From JANSYP01 sp039184415 (GTDB lineage Bacteria > Pseudomonadota > Alphaproteobacteria > Rhodobacterales > Rhodobacteraceae): a stretch of DNA of 15,113 bases. The stretch's first letter is position 1. Each line of letters starts with the position of its first letter. The translations under genes were made by a program, and so were the position numbers. The notes under the pieces were generated by a model that saw only the letters and a program-made list of their open reading frames with translations, was not told where the DNA came from and ran no database searches. The stretch is from NCBI GenBank assembly GCA_039184415.1, contig JBCDBB010000096.1, positions 1 to 15,113 on the forward strand, read 5' to 3'. Shown piece by piece: positions 1 through 6,176 of the stretch.

Positions 1-137
1 AAAAACCACCCGCCTGCGCCCGAAACGGTCGTCCCGGCTGCTCTGGCCTCCGCTATGTGGAGCTTCCGGCCACATCAGCCTTCCGTCGAAAGCGATGCCA
101 AGCTTACATAAAACCTGGCTGCGCCATCGGGGTCTCG

Positions 138-635
138 TCAGAGAAGCAAGGGCACCGGCTCTCCATTGAGGAGCTTGGCAGCCAGACTGTATTCAGGGGA
201 TAATTCTTGCTGACGCTGTATGTTCTCCTCAGGTGTTACCATCGGATCAATGCCTGCTTGGAAATCTAGCTCTGCGAAGAAGTCCTCACCTCCTGCCCCT
301 ACTTCATCGATTTCACGACCTTCTCCGGGTTTCAGCCCGAAGCCGCGCAGTATTTCCTCCGCGGCTCGAACTCGCTCTGGTCCGTCTGCGATTTGTCCAG
401 TTCTGATCGCCGTCCACTGTGCATCTTGGCCAAGCGCGTGCTGGTTCGCCAAACTAGCGGCCTCGGACTCATCCCGCGTCTTCAGAGAGAAACGGATGTC
501 ACCATTGCGCCCGGGATAGTGCTTCAGGACGTCACTAGGGATGCGTCGGCGAAAGTACCAAATGCCCGACTGTTTCCTGTAGATGTACTTCGCCAAAAGA
601 ACGAAGGCCCCAGTCTGGATGAGAGTGACGGACAT
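138..635 (-). pseudogene. Truncated phage-type site-specific integrase (N-terminal remnant)
   Basis: The 165-residue product carries the pattern seen at the N-terminus of many alphaproteobacterial tyrosine recombinases (DUF6538-like): YIYRKQSGIWYFRRRIPSDV, then an RFSLKTRDESEAA segment. This part normally precedes the core-binding and catalytic domains. Intact relatives exceed about 350 residues; here the frame stops after LLNGEPVPLLL, and no catalytic R...HxxR...Y region is present. After the stop, a second frame reads SDETPMAQPGFM before its own stop, and another frame stays open to the window edge, so a frameshift or a recombination breakpoint near position 140 is plausible. The gene lies next to the 3' end of a tRNA-Leu, the usual place for an integrase of a tRNA-targeting element. 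The start is uncertain: ATG at 635 is used, but TTG at 665 or at 596 (giving MAKYIYRKQSG) is possible, and no Shine-Dalgarno supports any of them. Family assignment is fairly sure; loss of function is inferred from length. Confidence 0.65.
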
Positions 636-639
636 GAGT

Positions 640-658
640 GTGACACCATTTGTGTCAC
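640..658. promoter_or_regulatory. Perfect 7-5-7 inverted repeat in front of the integrase start
   Basis: GTGACAC and GTGTCAC flank a 5-base centre (CATTT). The repeat lies 5 bases upstream of the putative integrase ATG. It could be an operator for self- or excisionase control, or a hairpin at the translation start. No binding protein is identifiable. Confidence 0.4.
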
Positions 659-681
659 CCCTCAAGGCCCAGAGTCTCCTG

Positions 682-705
682 TATACCCTTGATATTATTG
701 GTATA
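682..705. repeat. AT-rich inverted repeat between tRNA-Leu and the integrase
   Basis: TATACC (682-687) and GGTATA (700-705) are inverted around 12 AT-rich bases, in a stretch clearly richer in A+T than its surroundings. It lies 14 bases beyond the tRNA 3' end. This is where an integrase core or arm site would be expected, and also where the integrase promoter would lie; the sequence does not tell these apart. Confidence 0.35.
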
Positions 706-718
706 TATGAGAATTATC

Positions 719-805
719 TGGTGCCCAGGAGAGGACTCGAACCTCCACGTCCGTACGGACACTAGCACCTGAAGCTAGCGCGTCTACCAATTCCGCCACC
801 TGGGC
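719..805 (-). tRNA. tRNA-Leu (anticodon CAG)
   Basis: Read on the minus strand, the 87-nt gene starts with acceptor strand GCCCAGG and ends with its complement CCTGGGC, discriminator A and an encoded CCA (719-721). The anticodon arm is CTAGC-TTCAGGT-GCTAG, giving anticodon CAG, which reads CUG leucine codons. A long variable arm (TGTCCGTACGGACG) marks it as class II, and the T arm GGTTCGAGTCC is intact. The gene looks functional although an integrase remnant abuts its 3' end, as expected when an integrating element restores the tRNA end. Confidence 0.95.
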
Positions 806-820
806 TGTCGCGTGCCGCGG

Positions 821-849
821 CTGATATCCGGGGTGTGGAGGGGTGTCAA
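821..849 (-). promoter_or_regulatory. Sigma-70 promoter of tRNA-Leu
   Basis: On the minus strand, a perfect -35 TTGACA (844-849) and a -10-like TATCAG (821-826) are separated by 17 bases. The -10 lies 15 bases before the first tRNA base, so a short 5' leader is expected. Confidence 0.7.
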
Positions 850-1194
850 CACTGGTTCGAGATCGCGCGCCTGTGCCATGTTTGCCCTCCAAAGCTGCCA
901 AGAGCACGGCGCTAACCTGGACCTCGGTCTTTGCGGATGAGGCAGGCTTTCTCTAGGCACAATACCCTAAAGCGACCGGCGTTTCTGGAAGCATTGAGAC
1001 ACCATTGCGTCCCAGTCCTGCAGCTGTGTGGTGCGCAAGTTTCGCCACAGCAGAGGGGATTGCAGTGCAGCAGAAATCGACCATGGCGATTGCGCCCGAA
1101 GCGGTTCCCTTCTGACGATTGACGGGAAGCAGCACAGGCGCGCAGCTAAGGGCGCAGAGTCGCGAGACCGAGATGCGAACGCTTCTCAAAAGCA
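850..1194. other. Gene-free stretch between tRNA-Leu promoter and metal transporter promoter
   Basis: About 345 bases in which no credible gene, RNA or mobile element was found. Short open frames on both strands (up to about 80 codons) have no ribosome binding site and no recognisable protein features. Confidence 0.5.
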
Positions 1195-1224
1195 TTGACT
1201 ATTGCAAATCGTTCGCAATATAAA
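1195..1224 (+). promoter_or_regulatory. Sigma-70 promoter with Mur/Fur-like operator in the spacer
   Basis: TTGACT (1195-1200) and TATAAA (1219-1224) are separated by 18 bases. The spacer is filled by the palindrome ATTGCAAATCGTTCGCAAT (1201-1219), of the form ATTGCnAAnnnTTnGCAAT. The half-sites resemble Mur (manganese-responsive Fur-family) boxes described upstream of manganese transporters in Alphaproteobacteria. A protein bound here would cover both promoter elements, giving repression when metal is sufficient. The palindrome and promoter are seen directly; the regulator's identity is inferred from the operon it precedes. Confidence 0.7.
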
Positions 1225-1233
1225 CTGAGGAGA

Positions 1234-1308
1234 ATGCAACCGCAGCAATGGAGTGGAAACCGTCCATGCCGACCAAGAGAACTGTGCTCGCCGCATTTGT
1301 GGCCATGA
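1234..1308 (+). CDS. Possible 24-codon upstream ORF overlapping mntA
   Basis: An ATG at 1234 follows the best Shine-Dalgarno-like run in the leader (GAGGAG, 1227-1232) almost directly. It opens a 24-codon frame (MQPQQWSGNRPC...) that ends at TGA 1306-1308, inside the mntA signal-peptide region and in a different frame. The predicted transcription start lies near 1231, so this ATG would be almost leaderless. It may be a leader peptide affecting mntA translation or may have no role; there is no protein-level evidence. Confidence 0.25.
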   Translation: MQPQQWSGNRPCRPRELCSPHLWP

Positions 1309-2219
1309 GCCTCGCCCTCCCTGCCGGCATCGCCGCGGCGCAGGAGAGGCTCGACGTCGTGGCCACGACCGGCATGATCGGCGATGCCGCACGTCAAATC
1401 GGTGGGGAGTTGGTCGAGGTCCGGGCGCTGATGGGGCCTGGGGTCGATCCCCATGCCTACCGCCAGACGCGCTCCGACATCGTGGCCATGGGACAGGCGG
1501 ATGTTGTTCTGTGGCACGGACTGTATCTTGAAGCCCAGATGGAGGATTTTCTGCGCGACCTCGAACAGGACGGCAATGTCACTGCAGTCGCCGAAGGGGT
1601 GCCGCGTAACCTGCTGATCGGGCACGACGATTACGACGGCAAATACGACCCCCATGTCTGGATGAACCCCAACCTGTGGAGCCGTGTCGTGCTGAATGTC
1701 CGCGACGCACTGATCGACGCGGACCCGGAGAACGAAGCGGTCTTCCGTGCCAATGCCGACGCACATTTGGAAGAGCTGCGGGAGCTTGCGAACTACACGA
1801 CAGAAGTGCTGTCGTCGGTCCCGCCCGAAAGCCGCGTTCTGTTGTCCGCCCATGACGCGTTCAACTATTTTGGCTCGGCCTACGGGTTTGAGGTGATGGG
1901 CATTCAGGGGATCTCGACCGAGAGTGAGGCCGGCCTCCAGCGCATTTCAGAACTGGTCGACATGCTGGTGGAGCGCGACATCGGGGCCGTTTTCGTCGAA
2001 AGCTCCGTTTCCGACCGCAATATACGCGCTTTGATCGAAGGCGCGGCAGCGGCGGGCCACGAGGTCAGCATCGGAGGCGAGCTGTTCTCCGACGCCATGG
2101 GCCCTGAAGGGACCTATGAAGGGACCTATCTGGGTATGATTGATCACAACGCGACCGTGATCGCCGGCGCGCTCGGCGGTGACGTACCCGACCAGGGCAT
2201 GCAGGGGTTGCTGAACTGA
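1248..2219 (+). CDS. mntA: Metal ABC transporter substrate-binding protein, TroA/MntA type
   Basis: Periplasmic binding protein of the cluster A-I (ZnuA/TroA/PsaA) family that captures Mn2+ or Zn2+ for the membrane pair encoded downstream. A Sec signal peptide is visible: basic PTKR, a hydrophobic run and an AAA-type cleavage zone near residues 29-32. Putative metal ligands are H69 (DPHAY), H136 (DPHVW), H202 (SAHDAF) and D282 (LFSDAMG), the His3-Asp set of TroA rather than the Glu-containing set of PsaA/SitA. Length (323 aa) fits the family. The start is uncertain: ATG 1248 is used; ATG 1266 (MPTKRT...) gives a more typical signal peptide. The last base of its stop is the first base of the next gene. 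The upstream palindrome suggests manganese control. The family is sure; the metal is inferred, and troA would be an equally good name. Confidence 0.88.
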   Translation: MEWKPSMPTKRTVLAAFVAMSLALPAGIAAAQERLDVVATTGMIGDAARQIGGELVEVRALMGPGVDPHAYRQTRSDIVAMGQADVVLWHGLYLEAQMEDFLRDLEQDGNVTAVAEGVPRNLLIGHDDYDGKYDPHVWMNPNLWSRVVLNVRDALIDADPENEAVFRANADAHLEELRELANYTTEVLSSVPPESRVLLSAHDAFNYFGSAYGFEVMGIQGISTESEAGLQRISELVDMLVERDIGAVFVESSVSDRNIRALIEGAAAAGHEVSIGGELFSDAMGPEGTYEGTYLGMIDHNATVIAGALGGDVPDQGMQGLLN

Positions 2220-3046
2220 TGGCACCCGGCGCGGCACAGGTCGCGGTCGCGGCACAGGACGGCCGGGCGACGCGCCCGGCTGACACGTCGACGGGCGCCC
2301 CTCTCGCCGTGCGAGGCGTCACCGTCTCATACGGCGAAAAGCCAGCCGTGTTCTCTGTCGACGCGACATTTCCCGCAGGCGCGATGACCGCGATCATCGG
2401 ACCCAACGGCGCGGGGAAATCAACCCTGCTGAAAGCCGCTCTGGGGGTGATCCCGCGCCTGTCGGGTGACGTCACCGTCTTTGGCGAGCCGGTCGAGACG
2501 GCCCGTGCGCGCATCGCCTATGTTCCCCAACGCGCCAGTGTCGATTGGGACTTTCCGACCACGGTGATCGACGTCGTGCTCATGGGACTCTACCGGCAGG
2601 TTGGGCTCCTGGGCCGGCTGGCCGGCACGCATCGCGCAAAGGCACAGGCCTGCCTTGATCGCGTTGGCATGTCCGATTTCGCCGATCGGCAGATCGGGCA
2701 GCTCTCGGGCGGCCAGCAGCAGCGCGTCTTCCTCGCCCGGGCCTTGGCACAAGAGGCCGATCTCTACCTGCTTGATGAACCCTTTGCCGGGGTTGATGCC
2801 GCGACCGAACGCGCGATTATCGACGTTCTCAAATCGCTCAAATCGGAGGGCAAGGCGGTCGTCTGCGTGCACCATGACCTCGCCACAGTGGCGCGCTACT
2901 TCGACCATGTCTTTCTGATCAATGTCCGCAAGATCGCCGAAGGCTCGGTTGCGACGACCTTCACCGGCGCGAACCTGAACGCCACCTATGGCGGTCGTCT
3001 GGCAGCGACCCATATCGACCAGCTTGCTCTGGCGGAACCTGTGTGA
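2219..3046 (+). CDS. mntB: Metal ABC transporter ATP-binding protein
   Basis: Cytoplasmic ATPase that powers uptake through the two permeases. Motifs are complete: Walker A GPNGAGKST (61-69), Q-loop in YVPQ (Q104), signature LSGGQQQR (162-169), Walker B LYLLDEP (182-188) and H-loop HHD (H219). Length (275 aa) is slightly long because of about 28 residues of low-complexity Ala/Gly-rich N-terminus before the ABC core begins at LAVRGVTVSYG. The ATG overlaps the mntA stop as TGATG, indicating translational coupling; the internal start choice rests on that overlap. The family closeness to Mn/Zn/Fe importers (DFPTTVIDVVLMGLY segment) matches the neighbouring binding protein. Confidence 0.9.
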   Translation: MAPGAAQVAVAAQDGRATRPADTSTGAPLAVRGVTVSYGEKPAVFSVDATFPAGAMTAIIGPNGAGKSTLLKAALGVIPRLSGDVTVFGEPVETARARIAYVPQRASVDWDFPTTVIDVVLMGLYRQVGLLGRLAGTHRAKAQACLDRVGMSDFADRQIGQLSGGQQQRVFLARALAQEADLYLLDEPFAGVDAATERAIIDVLKSLKSEGKAVVCVHHDLATVARYFDHVFLINVRKIAEGSVATTFTGANLNATYGGRLAATHIDQLALAEPV

Positions 3047-4260
3047 CCGCATTTTTCAACGCGCTGGCGCTCAATGCGGGCTACAACGCCGCGCTGGTGG
3101 GGATCGGCGCGGCAATGCTCGGCATTGCGGCCGGCGCGGCAGGGACCTTTCTCTTTCTACGAAAGCGAGCGCTTGTGTCGGACGCCGTGGCCCATGCCAC
3201 CCTGCCGGGCGTCGGGCTGGCTTTCATCCTTATGGTCAGCCTTGGCGGAGACGGTCGCAGTCTGATCGGGCTCCTATTGGGATCTGCCGTCACCGCCGGG
3301 ATCGGTCTGGTGCTGGTCGAGTGGATGGCACGGCGCACACGGCTCAGCGAAGACGCCGCCATCGGTGCGGTTCTGTCGGTTTTCTTCGGATTCGGCATCG
3401 TGCTGCTGACCGTGATCCAGACCATGAATGCAGGACGCCAGGCAGGGTTGGAAAGCTTCCTGCTCGGCTCGACCGCGGGCATGCTCTTTCAGGACGCAGT
3501 CGTCATTGCCCTCGGCGGTGCTCTGGCCGTCTTTGCGACCTGGCTGTTGCGCCGTCCGATGACGCTGGTGGCCTTCGATCCCGAATATGCGGCCGCCGTT
3601 GGATACAATGTGCGCCGGATCGATCTGGCGATGATGGCGCTGGTGATGGCCGTCACGGTGATCGGCCTGAAGCTCGTCGGGCTGATCCTGATCGTCGCGA
3701 TGCTCATCATCCCGCCCGTCACGGCTCGGTTCTGGACCGAAAGCAGTACCCATGTGATCTGGTATGCCGGGCTGATCGGCGCGGTGTCGGGCTATGTCGG
3801 CGCGGCGCTGTCGGCCACGGCACCTGCTATGCCGACCGGGCCGATCATCGTGCTGGTTGCCGCGGGGCTCTTTCTTTTGTCGCTGTTTGTCGCGCCGGCC
3901 CGCGGTGTCACGGCCGCGGTGATCCGGCACCGCCGCTTCCAGCGTCGCGTGCACCGACGCCAGGGATTACTGGCACTGTCGCGGTCCGAGCCGATCCATG
4001 ACGATTTCACCCTGCGCACCTTGCGTGGCGAAGGATTGATCCGTCCGGACGGTGTGGCGACAGAGACCGGACGCGCGCTGGCCGCCAAGACCGCCCGGGA
4101 CGAACACCGATGGGACATCGCGCGCGAGATCCATCAGGATGCTGGGCTGACCGGCCGCTATGATGGGCTCACCCCGATCGAGCAGGTGTTTGCACCTGAT
4201 GAGATTGCCGAATTCGACCGGCGCATTGGCGGCCCCCGACCCGTGGACGGAGCCGTCTGA
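3043..4260 (+). CDS. mntC: Metal ABC transporter permease with C-terminal winged-helix-like extension
   Basis: Inner-membrane permease of the ABC-3 (ZnuB/TroC/MntC) family. About 290 residues are strongly hydrophobic, with the family segments LRKRALVSDAVAHATLPG near residue 40 and LVGLILIVAMLIIPPVTAR near residue 220. It starts with GTG and overlaps the ATPase stop by 4 bases (GTGA). At 405 residues it is about 110 longer than a minimal permease. The extra C-terminal part is soluble and basic, and its segment TLRTLRGEGLIRPDGVATET followed by GRALAAKTARDEHRW resembles the winged helix of DtxR/MntR-type proteins, as reported for long TroC/MntC permeases. A metal-sensing or regulatory role for the tail is inference. 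Confidence 0.87.
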   Translation: MTAFFNALALNAGYNAALVGIGAAMLGIAAGAAGTFLFLRKRALVSDAVAHATLPGVGLAFILMVSLGGDGRSLIGLLLGSAVTAGIGLVLVEWMARRTRLSEDAAIGAVLSVFFGFGIVLLTVIQTMNAGRQAGLESFLLGSTAGMLFQDAVVIALGGALAVFATWLLRRPMTLVAFDPEYAAAVGYNVRRIDLAMMALVMAVTVIGLKLVGLILIVAMLIIPPVTARFWTESSTHVIWYAGLIGAVSGYVGAALSATAPAMPTGPIIVLVAAGLFLLSLFVAPARGVTAAVIRHRRFQRRVHRRQGLLALSRSEPIHDDFTLRTLRGEGLIRPDGVATETGRALAAKTARDEHRWDIAREIHQDAGLTGRYDGLTPIEQVFAPDEIAEFDRRIGGPRPVDGAV

Positions 4261-5195
4261 TGGGGGCCGAGTTCGTCCAGTTTTCCCTCACACCGCTGCT
4301 GATCGGTGTTCTAGCCTCCATCGCCTGTGCGTTGCCGGGCAATTTCCTGATCCTGCGCAAGCAGGCACTGATAGGGGATGCGATCAGCCATGTCGTGCTG
4401 CCAGGGATCGTGGTGGCCTTCCTGCTGACGGGCGTGGTGGCCGCCATTCCGATGCTCGTTGGCGCTGCCGTGGCCGCCGTGGTGGCAGTGGTCCTGATCG
4501 AAGCGATCAAGCGCCTGGGCCGGATCGAACCCGGGGCAGCGATGGGAGTTGTTTTCACCACCCTTTTCGCCGCCGGGGTGCTGTTGCTGGAACAGACGGA
4601 CACGTCCAGCGTTCACCTCGATGTCGAGCATGCCCTCATGGGAAATCTGGAAAGCCTGATCTGGCTGCGCGCGCGGGATGGCTGGGCCTCGCTCACGGAT
4701 CCCGTGGCCCTCGCCGCGCTACCGCCCGAACTGGGCCGGATCGCATTGGTCTGCGGCCTCGTGATCGCGCTGACCGTCTTTTTCTGGCGCTGGCTGAAGA
4801 TCTCCACCTTCGACGAGGGTTTCGCCGAAGCCCTCGGACTGCCCGTTGGCACCATCGGCTTCGGGCTGGTCATTACCGCGGCCATCGCCGCAGTGGCGGC
4901 CTTTGATGCCGTGGGCTCGATCATCGTGATCGCCATGTTCATCTGCCCTCCCGCGGCGGCCCGGCTGATGACCAACAGCCTGGAGCGCCAATTAGGTTGG
5001 TCAGTCGCATTCGCCGCGCTCTCGGCCGTTCTGGGCTATGTCTTCGCCGGTTATGGGCCGCTGTGGTTCGGAGCACAAAACGCGGTCAGCGCGGCCGGGA
5101 TGATCGCGACGGTATCCGGGGTTATCCTGGGGCTGGCCTGTCTCTTCGGGCCTCATCGAAGCCGTATGGGCGTTGGCAGGCAAACGGCCACCTAG
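4260..5195 (+). CDS. mntD: Metal ABC transporter permease, second subunit
   Basis: Second inner-membrane ABC-3 family permease (311 aa), expected to pair with the first as a heterodimer. It carries the same landmarks: LILRKQALIGDAISHVVLPG near residue 32 and AVGSIIVIAMFICPPAAARL near residue 220. Hydrophobic segments run through the whole protein, with no soluble tail. The ATG shares its first base with the upstream stop (TGATG). Two different permeases with one ATPase and one binding protein is the TroABCD/MntABCD layout rather than ZnuABC. Its stop is only 8 bases from the stop of the convergent gene on the other strand. Confidence 0.88.
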   Translation: MGAEFVQFSLTPLLIGVLASIACALPGNFLILRKQALIGDAISHVVLPGIVVAFLLTGVVAAIPMLVGAAVAAVVAVVLIEAIKRLGRIEPGAAMGVVFTTLFAAGVLLLEQTDTSSVHLDVEHALMGNLESLIWLRARDGWASLTDPVALAALPPELGRIALVCGLVIALTVFFWRWLKISTFDEGFAEALGLPVGTIGFGLVITAAIAAVAAFDAVGSIIVIAMFICPPAAARLMTNSLERQLGWSVAFAALSAVLGYVFAGYGPLWFGAQNAVSAAGMIATVSGVILGLACLFGPHRSRMGVGRQTAT

Positions 5196-5203
5196 GCACG
5201 CGC

Positions 5204-5521
5204 TCATTCCGGGTCGTCGAAAAAGGGCGTCATCTGCGCCACGATCACAGCGTTTTCGGCCAGGGCGCGGTCCATCAGGGCACGCTCCTCCTCAGCAATC
5301 TCATGGCCTTCGGCCAGACGCTCCTCGCGCGTGCCATAGCCGGTGACGTCGAGCGGCGCGAGATCGGCCTGTTTCAGGATCGCTACCGTCTCCCGCACCG
5401 CTTCGGGCTCATCGACGCCGGCAGCATAGATCATGAGGGCCGCGCCAGTCGCGCCCTCGGGCAGGCCGTCGCCCTCCTTGCGCCCGACCTGAACGAGCAG
5501 TGTGTAGACCTCTTGCGCCAT
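5204..5521 (-). CDS. Conserved-looking protein of unknown function, 105 aa
   Basis: I do not recognise a named family. The protein is soluble and acidic, with no signal peptide or membrane segment. It begins MAQEVYTLLVQVGR, includes the stretch AALMIYAAGVDEPEAVRETV (about residues 27-46), which reads like a small alpha/beta fold, and a highly charged helix EGHEIAEEERALMDRALAEN (71-90). The ATG at 5521 is chosen because the frame upstream runs back through a better-supported small gene; the ribosome site is weak (GGGTAGG). It lies 32 bases downstream of the 28-codon membrane peptide and probably forms an operon with it. Coding character rests on length, composition and the compact packing between neighbours. 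Confidence 0.65.
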   Translation of the reverse strand: MAQEVYTLLVQVGRKEGDGLPEGATGAALMIYAAGVDEPEAVRETVAILKQADLAPLDVTGYGTREERLAEGHEIAEEERALMDRALAENAVIVAQMTPFFDDPE

Positions 5522-5553
5522 GGCACGCGGCCTACCCGCCGCCCCCGGCCGGG

Positions 5554-5640
5554 TCAATGGAGCGCGAAACTCGCGATCCAGCCAGTGTCCAGCGCCCAGA
5601 CGCAGACGATGGCAAGAACCAGAATGACCGGCTTGAGCAT
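5554..5640 (-). CDS. 28-residue single-span membrane peptide
   Basis: A 28-codon frame starts at ATG 5640 after a strong ribosome binding site GAGGAG with 8-base spacing, and ends in TGA at 5554-5556. The product begins MLKPVILVLAIVCVWAL and is one hydrophobic helix with a basic residue at position 3 and a short aromatic/polar end, as in small inner-membrane proteins. It precedes the 105-aa gene in the same direction and shares its divergent promoter region with the rhodanese gene. No family is recognised. A leader-peptide role for the next gene is an alternative. Confidence 0.5.
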   Translation of the reverse strand: MLKPVILVLAIVCVWALDTGWIASFALH

Positions 5641-5723
5641 TTTCGCGCTCCTCGAGTGATCTCTCCTTGAGATACGCGCACAGCGCAGCTTTCCGTCGCG
5701 GCACGGGACGATGTTTGCGCCCG

Positions 5724-5747
5724 GTACCGCCAAACGGTACGTTTTGG
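5724..5747. promoter_or_regulatory. Compound palindrome in the divergent promoter region before the rhodanese gene
   Basis: GTACCG-CCAAA-CGGTAC (5724-5740) is a perfect 6-5-6 inverted repeat. It overlaps a second one, CCAAA (5730-5734) with TTTGG (5743-5747). It sits about 25 bases before the rhodanese ATG and is the only strong symmetry between the divergent genes. It looks like an operator; the regulator is unknown. Confidence 0.35.
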
Positions 5748-5771
5748 TTGCACAGAGAGGGGGAGCGCCGG

Positions 5772-6164
5772 ATGAAAACCGTCAAATCCATGGTTCGAGA
5801 AGCCAATGCACGCGTCGAGAACGCTCCGGCCAGCGACGTGTTGAGTCTTCACGGCGCCGAGAATGTGACGTTTGTGGATCTGCGTGACCCGCGCGAGCTG
5901 GACCGCGACGGCATGATCCCCGGCGCGTTTCACTGTCCGCGCGGAATGCTGGAGTTCTGGATAGACCCGGACAGCCCCTATGCCAAACCGCAATTCGCGA
6001 GCGGCAATCGGTTCGTGTTCTACTGCGCCTCGGGCTGGCGCTCGGCCCTGGCCGCCCGCACCGCCCAGGAAATGGGCCTAGCGCGGGTTAGCCATATCAA
6101 GGACGGGTTTTCCGGCTGGAAGGCTGCCGGCGGCCCAGTGGCGGACCGACCACGAAAAGGCTGA
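5772..6164 (+). CDS. Single-domain rhodanese (sulfurtransferase-like)
   Basis: Rhodanese-fold protein of 130 residues, expected to carry sulfur as a cysteine persulfide. Landmarks in order: TFVDLRDPRELDRDGMIPGA (residues 33-52), then the active-site loop FYCASGWRS with Cys85 and a six-residue loop (CASGWR), and the closing HIKDGFSGWKAAGGPV. The loop length is that of sulfurtransferases rather than Cdc25-like phosphatases. ATG 5772 is chosen over an in-frame ATG about 100 bases upstream because a purine-rich GAGAGGGGGAG lies just before it. No signal peptide or partner domain is visible, so it is probably cytoplasmic; donor and acceptor are unknown. It converges on dapD with 6 bases between stops. 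Confidence 0.88.
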   Translation: MKTVKSMVREANARVENAPASDVLSLHGAENVTFVDLRDPRELDRDGMIPGAFHCPRGMLEFWIDPDSPYAKPQFASGNRFVFYCASGWRSALAARTAQEMGLARVSHIKDGFSGWKAAGGPVADRPRKG

Positions 6165-6176
6165 GCCGGCTCAGTC
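6155..6176 (-). terminator. Terminator of dapD spanning both convergent stop codons
   Basis: The palindrome CTGAGCCGGCTCAG (6161-6174) extends by a wobble and a Watson-Crick pair to a 7-bp stem with a CCGG loop. Read on the minus strand the stem is followed by TTTT (6158-6155), the form of an intrinsic terminator for dapD. The palindrome contains the stop codons of both dapD and the rhodanese gene. On the plus strand no U-run follows. Confidence 0.6.

Noticed and set aside
1..137. End of an insertion sequence next to the integrase remnant
   Set aside because: No transposase frame, terminal inverted repeat pair or target duplication can be shown in the 137 bases available.
2988..4001. Plus-strand open frame of 337 codons overlapping the first permease
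   Set aside because: It is out of frame with the evident permease, very Arg/Cys-rich and has no family features; a shadow frame.
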